The position numbers were made by a program, and so were the translations under genes. This document shows, piece after piece, positions 1-6,259 of a stretch of DNA of 6,725 nt. Source of the DNA: an uncultured Actinomycetes bacterium (GTDB taxonomy: Bacteria > Actinomycetota > Actinomycetes > Nanopelagicales > Nanopelagicaceae); contig CAIZGZ010000067.1 of assembly GCA_903932695.1 (NCBI GenBank), forward strand, positions 1-6,725, given 5' to 3'. The notes under the pieces are model-generated. The model saw only the letters and a list, made by a program, of their open reading frames with translations. It was not told the origin of the DNA and ran no database searches. The stretch's first letter is position 1, and every line of letters starts with the position of its first letter.

Positions 1-3000
1 TCGCTCGAGAAGTTGCTGACGAGTACTCCACTGACGATCGACCTCGATGGGTTCTGGGATCACTTGGCCCAGGAACGAAACTGCCAACACTCGGCCATAC
101 GACCTACCAACTTCTTAAGAGCGCCTATAACACCGCCGCCCAGGGCTTGATCGAGGGTGGCGCTGATGCACTCCTCATTGAAACTACGCAGGATCTACTT
201 CAAGCTAAGGCTGCGGTAAACGGCGCACGTCAAGCGATATTAGCTGCTGATCGCGATATCGTTCTGATCGCACAAGTGACGGTGGAGACAACCGGAACCA
301 TGCTGCTTGGTTCGGAAATCGGAGCAGCGCTCAATGCACTAGAACCGCTGGGCATTGATCTCATTGGATTGAACTGCGCAACCGGCCCAGCTGAGATGAG
401 CGAGCACCTGCGATCTCTTTCTCAAAACTCCCGGGCACAGATATCTGTGATGCCAAATGCCGGTTTACCTGTACTCACCGCTGATGGAGCGAGTTATCCA
501 CTCTCTGGTGAGGATTTGGCGAAATATCTGTTGAGCTTCACCGAAGATTACGGCGTTCGCTTAGTTGGTGGTTGTTGTGGAACTACACCTGATCACTTAG
601 CAAAAGTGGTCGAACTCTTACAGGGTAAAAAAGCCAATAGTCGATCTGCACAAGCGGAACGGGGAGCCTCATCGCTCTATCAATTTGTTCCATTTCGACA
701 GGACAAGTCATATCTGTCTATTGGCGAACGTACGAACGCCAACGGATCCCGAGCTTTCCGCGACGCTCTGCTTGCCGAAGATTGGCAGAGCTGCGTTGAG
801 ATCGCACGTGATCAGATTAGAGATGGAGCTCATATGCTCGATCTCTCCGTTGATTACGTAGGCCGTGATGGTGTGCGAGATATGCGAGAGCTAGCTTCGA
901 GATTTGCAACAGCATCCACCCTCCCGATCGTTCTGGATTCAACGGAACCACTCGTCCTACAAGCTGGACTGGAATCGCTCGGTGGTCGCTGTGTGATCAA
1001 CTCCGTGAACTATGAAGATGGCGATGGTCCCAACTCCAGATTCGCTCGAATCATGCCGCTCGTGCAAGAGCATGGTGCGGCCGTAGTTGCGCTCACCATC
1101 GACGAAGAGGGTCAAGCGCGAACCGCAGAATGGAAAATTCGAGTTGCAACTCGACTGATTGAAGATCTCGTCTCCAACTGGGGGATGAAGATCGGCGATA
1201 TTTTGATCGATACGCTCACCTTTCCCATCGCTACCGGGCAAGAGGAGACGCGCAAAGATGGAATAGAGACCATCACCGCGATCCGCGAGCTCAAGCGCCT
1301 CTTTCCAGATGTTCAAACAACTCTCGGCGTCTCCAATGTTTCGTTCGGTCTTAATCCGGCGGCTCGAATCGTGCTCAACTCCGTCTTCTTGTCCGAAGCG
1401 GTGAAGGCGGGCCTTGATTCTGCAATCGTTCATCCCTCGAAGATCACGCCGATCGCCAGAATTGATGAGGAAGTTCTCAAGGTTGCCCTCGATCTGGTCT
1501 ATGACCGTCGAGAGTTCGATGATCAAGGGGAGTGTAGTTACGACCCACTCACAAAATTCCTTGAGCTCTTTGATGGAGTGGAAGCCGCTTCCACCAAAAT
1601 ATCCCGCGCCGCTGAGTTAGCGGCACTGCCGCTTCAAGAGCGATTAGAACGCAGAATCATTGACGGCGAGAAAGTTGGGTTGGAAGCCGACCTCATGGAA
1701 GCGCTCAACAATGGCATTGCACCCTTAGCGATCATTAACGACCATCTCTTGTCAGGCATGAAGGTCGTTGGTGAACTATTCGGCAAGGGTGAGATGCAAC
1801 TTCCCTTCGTACTTCAAAGTGCTGAAGTCATGAAGCAGGCGGTAGCGATCCTAGAGCCGCATATGGAGAAGAGCGATGACGAAGGTCGTGGCAAAATTCT
1901 GCTCGCAACAGTAAAAGGCGATGTTCACGATATCGGTAAGAACCTGGTGGATATCATCCTTTCAAATAACGGCTACACGACCGTAAATATCGGCATCAAA
2001 CAGACCGTCAATCAAATCATTGATGCTGCCACCGAGAACAACGTTGACGTTGTTGGAATGAGTGGATTGCTCGTTAAATCTACTGTTGTGATGAAAGAGA
2101 ATTTAGAAGAACTCAATACCCGGGGGCTCAGTGATCGCTGGCCGGTGATTCTTGGTGGCGCAGCTCTTACTCGCTCATTCGTCGAAGTTGATCTTGCAGG
2201 CTCCTTCCCTGGAACGGTTCGATACGCAAAAGATGCCTTCGAAGGTCTGCGGCTTATGGATGCCATGATGGCGGTTAAGCGTGGGGTAGAGGGTGCCCAG
2301 CTTCCACCATTGCGCGAGCGAAAGACCGTAAGAAGTCAAAATATTGCACCTGAAATTATCGATACCGAACGCTCTGATGTTTCAGCGGATAACCCGGTAC
2401 CAACCCCTCCCTTTTACGGTTCGCGGATTGTTAAAGGCATCGCTCTTTCGGATTATGTCGGAATGCTCGATGAACGCGCGCTCTTCATGGGTCAATGGGG
2501 ACTCAAAGGTGCGCGTGGTGAATTTGAGAAGATGGCTGAGAGCGAAGGTCGTCCACGTCTACGTGCCCTGCTCAATCAAGCGCAATCACAAGGTTGGCTC
2601 AATGCTGCTGTGGTCTATGGATACTTCCCTTGCTATGCAGATGGAAACGACCTTGTTATTTTGCACCACGAAGGTGAATTGAAGGGCGAAGAACGACTCC
2701 GCTTCAGCTTCCCACGTCAACGTCGCGATCGCCGACTATGCCTCAGTGACTTCTTTAGAACAAAGGAGAGTGGTGAGATCGATACCGTTGCCTTCCATGT
2801 TGTCACGATGGGGCAATCAGTCTCAGAGGCCACCGCGAAACTCTTTGCCGAGAACAACTACCGTGAGTATTTGGAATTACACGGACTATCTGTTCAACTC
2901 ACGGAGGCCCTTGCCGAACATTGGCATGCGCGTATCCGCGAGGAGTTGAACGTGAACGGGGAGGACTCCACGCTGATCGATGAGATTTTGGATCAGGGTT

Positions 3001-3191
3001 ACCGAGGCTCTCGCTACTCATTTGGTTATCCAGCCTGCCCGGATATCGAGCAGCAAGTTCAGCTTTGCGAACTTCTCGAACCTGAGCGGATTGGCGTTGA
3101 ACTTTCAGAGGAGTTCCAATTGCATCCAGAACAATCGACGAGTGCGATCATCGTTCACCACCCTGAAGCAAAGTACTTCAACGCAGTATGA
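1..3191 (+). CDS. metH: Cobalamin-dependent methionine synthase, 5'-truncated by window edge
   Basis: Cytosolic enzyme that moves the methyl group of 5-methyltetrahydrofolate through enzyme-bound cobalamin to homocysteine, making methionine and tetrahydrofolate. The reading frame is open from base 3, giving 1062 residues; comparison with E. coli MetH suggests about 110-125 N-terminal residues lie off the left edge. Domains, numbered from the first full codon in the window: homocysteine-binding barrel (1 to ~205) with the three zinc cysteines, C125 in GLNCATGP and C191-C192 in GGCCGTTP; methyl-folate (pterin) barrel from about 237 (YLSIGERTNANGS) to ~520; B12 cap helices ~543-620; Rossmann B12 domain ~630-757 with the DxHxxG motif, cobalt-ligand H642, and its partners D640 and S693 (equivalent to E. 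coli H759, D757, S810); and a SAM-dependent reactivation domain from ~800 with GYPACPD at about 1008-1014. All catalytic signatures are intact. The C-terminus (HPEAKYFNAV) is of the mycobacterial type. It is the first visible gene of a coupled unit with the HAD and trmI genes. Any B12 riboswitch or promoter would lie outside the window. Confidence 0.97.
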   Translation, partial: AREVADEYSTDDRPRWVLGSLGPGTKLPTLGHTTYQLLKSAYNTAAQGLIEGGADALLIETTQDLLQAKAAVNGARQAILAADRDIVLIAQVTVETTGTMLLGSEIGAALNALEPLGIDLIGLNCATGPAEMSEHLRSLSQNSRAQISVMPNAGLPVLTADGASYPLSGEDLAKYLLSFTEDYGVRLVGGCCGTTPDHLAKVVELLQGKKANSRSAQAERGASSLYQFVPFRQDKSYLSIGERTNANGSRAFRDALLAEDWQSCVEIARDQIRDGAHMLDLSVDYVGRDGVRDMRELASRFATASTLPIVLDSTEPLVLQAGLESLGGRCVINSVNYEDGDGPNSRFARIMPLVQEHGAAVVALTIDEEGQARTAEWKIRVATRLIEDLVSNWGMKIGDILIDTLTFPIATGQEETRKDGIETITAIRELKRLFPDVQTTLGVSNVSFGLNPAARIVLNSVFLSEAVKAGLDSAIVHPSKITPIARIDEEVLKVALDLVYDRREFDDQGECSYDPLTKFLELFDGVEAASTKISRAAELAALPLQERLERRIIDGEKVGLEADLMEALNNGIAPLAIINDHLLSGMKVVGELFGKGEMQLPFVLQSAEVMKQAVAILEPHMEKSDDEGRGKILLATVKGDVHDIGKNLVDIILSNNGYTTVNIGIKQTVNQIIDAATENNVDVVGMSGLLVKSTVVMKENLEELNTRGLSDRWPVILGGAALTRSFVEVDLAGSFPGTVRYAKDAFEGLRLMDAMMAVKRGVEGAQLPPLRERKTVRSQNIAPEIIDTERSDVSADNPVPTPPFYGSRIVKGIALSDYVGMLDERALFMGQWGLKGARGEFEKMAESEGRPRLRALLNQAQSQGWLNAAVVYGYFPCYADGNDLVILHHEGELKGEERLRFSFPRQRRDRRLCLSDFFRTKESGEIDTVAFHVVTMGQSVSEATAKLFAENNYREYLELHGLSVQLTEALAEHWHARIREELNVNGEDSTLIDEILDQGYRGSRYSFGYPACPDIEQQVQLCELLEPERIGVELSEEFQLHPEQSTSAIIVHHPEAKYFNAV

Positions 3192-3862
3192 AGCTCAGCG
3201 CAGTTCTCTTCGATATGGATGGAACTCTGATTGATTCAGAGCCTTATTGGTTAGCCGCTGAAACAGAGCTGATGAGCCGATATGGATATGCGTGGACAGA
3301 GTTCGACCAGCAATTCTGTTTAGGCGGTCCACTATCCAAAGTCGGTAGATACATGCACGAAAAGGCACGCGGCGCAGAGAGCCCTGAATTCTTCGAAGAA
3401 ACACTGGTCGATCTCGTTAGCGCCAAATTCGATATGGGATTGAGTTACATGCCGGGTGCCATGGAGATTCTCTCGATTGTTCAAGGATCTGGTCTGCCAT
3501 CGGCCTTAGTGAGCGCAAGTCCTAGACTTTTAGTTGATCGAGCTCTCGAACTTTTCGGAGAAGATCTCTTCGCCACAAGCGTTGCGAATAGCGATGTTGT
3601 GAACAGCAAGCCAGATCCGGAAAGCTACTTGTTGGCTGCCAAACGACTTGGCGTAAATATCTCAGAATGCCTTGTTATCGAAGATTCGAAGACCGGCATA
3701 GCGGCTGGGCTTGCTAGTGGTGCACATGTACTCGGCGTACCTCACTTGGTCAGCATTGATCCAGCACAGAGATTAACTTTGCGAGATGGCTTAGTTGGAC
3801 TGACCCTCTCTGATCTCGAAGCAATTGCCCAATCTGGTCACCAACAACAGAAGGAACAGTGA
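3188..3862 (+). CDS. HAD-superfamily hydrolase, beta-phosphoglucomutase-like (subfamily IA)
   Basis: A 224-residue haloacid-dehalogenase-type phosphatase or phosphomutase, probably cytosolic. All four HAD motifs are visible: motif I FDMDGTLID with nucleophile D9 and acid/base D11; motif II around S109 in LVSASP; motif III K141 in SKPDPESY; motif IV E165-D166 in VIEDSKTG. Residues ~15-85 form the helical C1 cap expected of subfamily IA. Length is normal for the family. The start ATG overlaps the metH stop in ATGA, with no strong Shine-Dalgarno sequence, so translation probably depends on ribosomes finishing metH. The last ~10 residues are Q/K-rich and probably disordered. A HAD phosphatase next to metH is a common actinobacterial arrangement. 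The true substrate (sugar phosphate, phosphoglycolate, nucleotide or other) cannot be told from sequence, so no symbol is given. A link to methionine metabolism is only contextual. Confidence 0.9.
   Translation: MKLSAVLFDMDGTLIDSEPYWLAAETELMSRYGYAWTEFDQQFCLGGPLSKVGRYMHEKARGAESPEFFEETLVDLVSAKFDMGLSYMPGAMEILSIVQGSGLPSALVSASPRLLVDRALELFGEDLFATSVANSDVVNSKPDPESYLLAAKRLGVNISECLVIEDSKTGIAAGLASGAHVLGVPHLVSIDPAQRLTLRDGLVGLTLSDLEAIAQSGHQQQKEQ
3851..3856 (+). promoter_or_regulatory. Ribosome binding site that decides the trmI start
   Basis: AAGGAA lies inside the end of the HAD gene. It is 5 bases from the ATG at 3862 but only 2 bases from the alternative GTG at 3859. The spacing favours the ATG, which overlaps the HAD stop codon by one base (TGATG), a usual stop-restart arrangement. 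Confidence 0.6.
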
Positions 3863-4725
3863 TGAAGAATCCACACTTTGAATATGGCGATCGAGTTCAA
3901 TTGACCGATGCAAAAGGAAAGTTGCACACCATCACCTTGAAGGAGGGTGGGGAGTGGCATACCCACAAAGGTTGGCTTATCCATGACAACATCGCGGGAC
4001 TTCCTCAAGGAAGCGTTGTTGAAACCACAGCCGGTCTCAAATTCTTAGCCTTTAAGCCTCTGCTCGCCGATTACGTCCTCTCCATGCCACGTGGCGCGAC
4101 AATTGTCTATCCAAAAGATGCAGCGCTGATTCTTGGTTTTGCAGATGTGGGCCCCGGCGACAGTGTTCTCGAAGCGGGAGTTGGATCCGGCGCTCTTACG
4201 ATCTCACTCTTGCGGGCCGTAGGTCCAACAGGTTCAGTAGATTCTTTTGAACGCAGAGATGAGTTTGCTCAGATCGCCCGGAAGAATGTTGAAAACTATT
4301 TCAATGGCTTACCGCCCAACTGGTCACTCACTCTTGGTTCGGTTCAAGAGGTTGAACGAGTTGCCAAATACGATCGAATTATTCTCGACATGCTCGCACC
4401 TTGGGAGTGTGTTGAAATGGCAGATGAGGTGTTGCACCCTGGTGGAGTGTTGCTCGCCTATGTCGCCACTACCACCCAACTCTCTGTGATGGCGGAGGCT
4501 ATTAAGGACTCTGGACGTTTCACAGAACCCGAATCGAGTGAGTCGTTAGTTCGCCAGTGGCACCATGAAGGACTGGCGGTCCGACCCGTTCATCGCATGA
4601 TTGGACACACCGGATTTCTGATCCAAGCGCGTCGACTTGCGCCCGGTGTCACCGCACCGCTTCGCCGCAGACGCCCATCAAAAGGCGCCTACGGACTTCC
4701 GGAAGATGAAGCAGTCGTCGAGTAA
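3862..4725 (+). CDS. trmI: tRNA (adenine-58-N1)-methyltransferase, Rv2118c type
   Basis: A 287-residue SAM-dependent enzyme that makes 1-methyladenosine at position 58 in the T-loop of tRNAs; known homologues act as homotetramers in the cytosol. The N-terminal beta domain (1 to ~75) includes GDRVQLTD and the HTHKGWLIHDNIAG stretch. The family signature MPRGATIVYPKDA follows at about 75-87. The class I methyltransferase fold shows motif I LEAGVGSGALT (103-113), acidic E130 for the SAM ribose, and motif IV ILDMLAPWE (~174-182), whose D176 matches the catalytic aspartate of the TrmI family. The last ~25 residues carry an arginine-rich patch (RRRR around 268-271) that could help bind tRNA; this is inference. 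The ATG at 3862 is preferred over a GTG one codon earlier because of ribosome-binding-site spacing. In many Actinobacteria this gene sits just upstream of the Pup-proteasome genes; here the convergent FKBP gene follows 4 bases after its stop. Confidence 0.95.
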   Translation: MKNPHFEYGDRVQLTDAKGKLHTITLKEGGEWHTHKGWLIHDNIAGLPQGSVVETTAGLKFLAFKPLLADYVLSMPRGATIVYPKDAALILGFADVGPGDSVLEAGVGSGALTISLLRAVGPTGSVDSFERRDEFAQIARKNVENYFNGLPPNWSLTLGSVQEVERVAKYDRIILDMLAPWECVEMADEVLHPGGVLLAYVATTTQLSVMAEAIKDSGRFTEPESSESLVRQWHHEGLAVRPVHRMIGHTGFLIQARRLAPGVTAPLRRRRPSKGAYGLPEDEAVVE

Positions 4726-4729
4726 GTCT

Positions 4730-5257
4730 TTACTTCACTCCTGTTAAATCGACAACAAAGAGCAGAGTCTCGTTAGGCCCGATCGGGCCAGAGCCATTCG
4801 GGCCGTAAGCAAGTGCTGGTGGAATAACAAGGAGACGACGTCCGCCTACCTTCATGCCGGGTATGCCTTGTTGCCAACCTGGAATCACTTGCGAGAGTGG
4901 AAAGGTAGCTGGTCCTTGCGACCACGAGGACTGGATAATTTGGCCGGTCTTCCATGACATCAAAACGTAGTGCGCCGTGACGGCGGAGGCAGATGTTGCT
5001 TGTGCGCCATGACCAACAATAATGTCCTTGCTCACAAGCGTCGTTGGTGCTGCGCCTTCTGGCTTTCCAATAACAGGAGCAACTCCAGCTTGAGCGGAGA
5101 CGGAAGGTAGGTTTTGGGTCACTTGCGTGGCCTTTCTAGTAGCGGAAGGGGTTGGCTTCGGTTTGGTGGCCCCATAAGAGAGATCCGAGAGAGCTAGAGC
5201 AGATACAGCGAGTACAGCAGCCAAAATGGTTTTGCGGGTTCGAGAGATTTGCATCAT
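4730..5257 (-). CDS. Secreted FKBP-type peptidyl-prolyl cis-trans isomerase
   Basis: A 175-residue protein with an N-terminal signal peptide: basic start (RTRK, 6-9), hydrophobic core ~11-23, likely cleavage near G29/A30. There is no cysteine anywhere, so it is not a lipoprotein. A T/P/K/S-rich linker (31 to ~75) leads to an FKBP domain (~76-175). FKBPs isomerise Xaa-Pro bonds and assist folding, here probably outside the membrane. Aligned by eye with human FKBP12, pocket residues kept are Y97 (Y26), V124-I125 (V55-I56), W128 (W59), Y151 (Y82) and F167 (F99). Three positions differ: I108 for F36, Q109 for D37 and A117 for F46. The domain ends normally at LTGVK. Two adjacent start codons (5257 and 5254) are both compatible with the AAGGAG upstream; the outer one is chosen. 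FKBP genes neighbour pafA/pafBC in some Actinobacteria. It converges on trmI and diverges from pafB. Family assignment is firm; enzymatic activity is less sure. Confidence 0.92.
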   Translation of the reverse strand: MMQISRTRKTILAAVLAVSALALSDLSYGATKPKPTPSATRKATQVTQNLPSVSAQAGVAPVIGKPEGAAPTTLVSKDIIVGHGAQATSASAVTAHYVLMSWKTGQIIQSSWSQGPATFPLSQVIPGWQQGIPGMKVGGRRLLVIPPALAYGPNGSGPIGPNETLLFVVDLTGVK

Positions 5258-5262
5258 GAAAA

Positions 5263-5268
5263 CTCCTT
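5263..5268 (-). promoter_or_regulatory. Ribosome binding site of the FKBP gene
   Basis: Read on the minus strand this is AAGGAG, a near-consensus Shine-Dalgarno sequence. It lies 5 bases before the ATG at 5257 and 8 bases before the second ATG at 5254, so either methionine could be the true first residue. The signal peptide is unaffected. Confidence 0.75.
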
Positions 5269-5304
5269 TTTCTTACTTTTAACTGCAGGGAAATCAACGC
5301 TCCG

Positions 5305-5310
5305 AGGATA
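5305..5310 (-). promoter_or_regulatory. Possible extended -10 element for the FKBP gene
   Basis: On the minus strand the sequence reads TGC-TATCCT, which fits the extended -10 form TGnTAnnnT. Initiation about 7 bases downstream would leave a leader of roughly 40 bases containing the AAGGAG site. No convincing -35 hexamer is seen at the usual distance. Prediction by eye only. Confidence 0.35.
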
Positions 5311-5319
5311 GCAAAGGCC

Positions 5320-5325
5320 TAGGCT
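5320..5325 (+). promoter_or_regulatory. Possible -10 element of a leaderless pafB transcript
   Basis: TAGGCT fits the actinobacterial -10 pattern TAnnnT and ends 7 bases before the pafB ATG, so transcription would begin at or next to the start codon. This agrees with the lack of a Shine-Dalgarno sequence at usable spacing; the nearest AAAGG (5313-5317) is 15 bases from the ATG. Leaderless mRNAs are common in Actinobacteria. No good -35 match is visible. Confidence 0.45.
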
Positions 5326-5332
5326 CTCCTTC

Positions 5333-6259
5333 ATGTCCAGCACTAAGTCAGAGCGCCTGATTAATCTCACAATGGCGTTACTCGGCACACGGAGATACCT
5401 CAGTAAATCCGAGATCTTCTCCAGTGTTGCTGGCTACGAGGGATCTGCCGTGACCATGGAACGCATGTTTGAACGGGACAAGGATGAACTTCGCGCGTTG
5501 GGCATCAATATTGAAGTAGGAAGCCACGACCAGTTGTTTGAAGATGAGGTTGGCTATCGCATCAATCGATCCTCGTACGGGATGGAACTTCCCGAACTCA
5601 CCGCGGAAGAAGTTTCACTCATCTCCCTCGCAAGTAAGGTCTGGCGAGATGAAGCTCTAAGCAGTGCAGCGCAGAGCTCGATGCGCAAAATCGGAGTTGA
5701 GAACAGTTTCGATGAACCAACGACATCGCTTATTTTTTCAGATAATGTCACTCAACACTTCGAGATAATTCTTGACTGCATAGCGAATCGAAAGCCGATC
5801 ACCTTTACTTACCAGGCCAGGTCATCAACCCTTCGCGAAGTTAATCCCTACGAACTCACTTTATGGCGGGGATCCTGGTATCTGATCGGCGATGATCGAG
5901 CAAAGGATGAGATCCGTGTTTTCAAGGTAGATCGAATCCAAGGTGTCATAAAATTGCTTTCTACTTCAAATCATTTCGATCGACCCGCGGATTTCCACGG
6001 TAAGAACCATCTGATCATGATGAACTCAGATTCACAGTACTTCTGTGCCATAAAACTGAGAAAGGGGAGGGGAAACGAGCTACGCACTCGAGGGACTCTC
6101 ACACCGCTCGATGAAGAATGGGATCTGGCAGAATTTGTGACAACAGATCTCTTTCAGACTGCTTCTCAAGTTTTGCGATTCGGAGCTGATGCAGTGGCCA
6201 TCGAACCACAGGAACTGCGCGATGAGATCATCGGTCGGTTACAGGTGAAGATCTCATGA
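5333..6259 (+). CDS. pafB: WYL-domain transcriptional regulator PafB
   Basis: A 308-residue regulator that, with PafC, makes the PafBC heterodimer; in mycobacteria this activates the LexA-independent arm of the DNA-damage response. The N-terminus (KSERLINLTMALLGTRRYLS, residues 5-24) opens the winged helix-turn-helix, which runs to ~80 and includes ERDKDELRALGI (47-58). A linker follows (~85-140), then the WYL domain (~145-210) with REVNPYELTLWRGSWYL ending in W182-Y183-L184 and the conserved R195, F197 and R201 of the R-x-F-x-x-x-R pattern. The C-terminal WCX-like extension runs to 308. The WYL domain is the presumed sensor, with single-stranded DNA proposed as ligand. ATG 5333 is the only reasonable start, since an in-frame TAG lies 22 bases upstream. 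The stop overlaps the pafC start in ATGA. In relatives this pair follows pafA and the proteasome genes, which are absent here. Confidence 0.93.
   Translation: MSSTKSERLINLTMALLGTRRYLSKSEIFSSVAGYEGSAVTMERMFERDKDELRALGINIEVGSHDQLFEDEVGYRINRSSYGMELPELTAEEVSLISLASKVWRDEALSSAAQSSMRKIGVENSFDEPTTSLIFSDNVTQHFEIILDCIANRKPITFTYQARSSTLREVNPYELTLWRGSWYLIGDDRAKDEIRVFKVDRIQGVIKLLSTSNHFDRPADFHGKNHLIMMNSDSQYFCAIKLRKGRGNELRTRGTLTPLDEEWDLAEFVTTDLFQTASQVLRFGADAVAIEPQELRDEIIGRLQVKIS
6243..6247 (+). promoter_or_regulatory. Ribosome binding site of pafC
   Basis: AGGTG within the last codons of pafB lies 8 bases before the pafC ATG at 6256. Together with the ATGA stop-start overlap it supports coupled, roughly equal synthesis of the two halves of the heterodimer. 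Confidence 0.55.

Larger units (their letters stand above)
5258..5332. promoter_or_regulatory. Divergent promoter region between the FKBP gene and pafB
   Basis: This 75-base gap is the only appreciable non-coding DNA in the window and must drive at least the FKBP gene leftward and pafBC rightward. The FKBP side is rich in T and A near its ribosome binding site. The pafB side contains an 8-base palindrome, GCCTAGGC (5317-5324), which overlaps the predicted pafB -10 element. An in-frame TAG at 5309-5311 limits how far upstream pafB can start. No TTGTCRGTG-like element, the motif of PafBC-dependent mycobacterial promoters, was found by eye here. Confidence 0.7.

Noticed and set aside
147..149. 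TTG as the start codon of metH
   Set aside because: The frame is open to base 3, and the upstream residues (for example RPRWVLGSLGPGTKLPTLGH) are clearly MetH homocysteine-domain sequence, so the true start lies outside the window.
957..1526. 189-residue open frame antisense to metH
   Set aside because: It lies entirely across conserved MetH pterin-domain codons, has no recognisable domain, and fits an antisense shadow.
2344..2682. 112-residue open frame overlapping metH in another frame
   Set aside because: It overlaps the linker and reactivation domain of metH, has low-quality composition and no supporting ribosome binding site.
2724..2731. GCGATCGC octamer as a HIP1-like repeated element
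   Set aside because: Only two copies were noticed (here and near 6707), too few to suggest HIP1; they are better explained by the general GATC abundance.
3859..3861. GTG start for trmI, one codon before the ATG
   Set aside because: It would sit only 2 bases from AAGGAA; the ATG at 3862 has better spacing and forms a typical TGATG overlap.
4776..4789. Perfect 14-base palindrome GGCCCGATCGGGCC as a transcription terminator
   Set aside because: It lies inside the FKBP coding sequence encoding a Gly-Pro-rich loop (GPIGP), has no spacer loop and no U-tract on either strand. It could still form a cruciform or slow polymerase, but nothing supports that.
5258..5332. PafBC-type (RecA-NDp) promoter motif upstream of pafB, as evidence of autoregulation
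   Set aside because: No TTGTCRGTG-like sequence at the right distance from a TAnnnT was found by eye; TTGTC occurrences elsewhere (for example near 2800 and 4103) lie inside genes and do not match.
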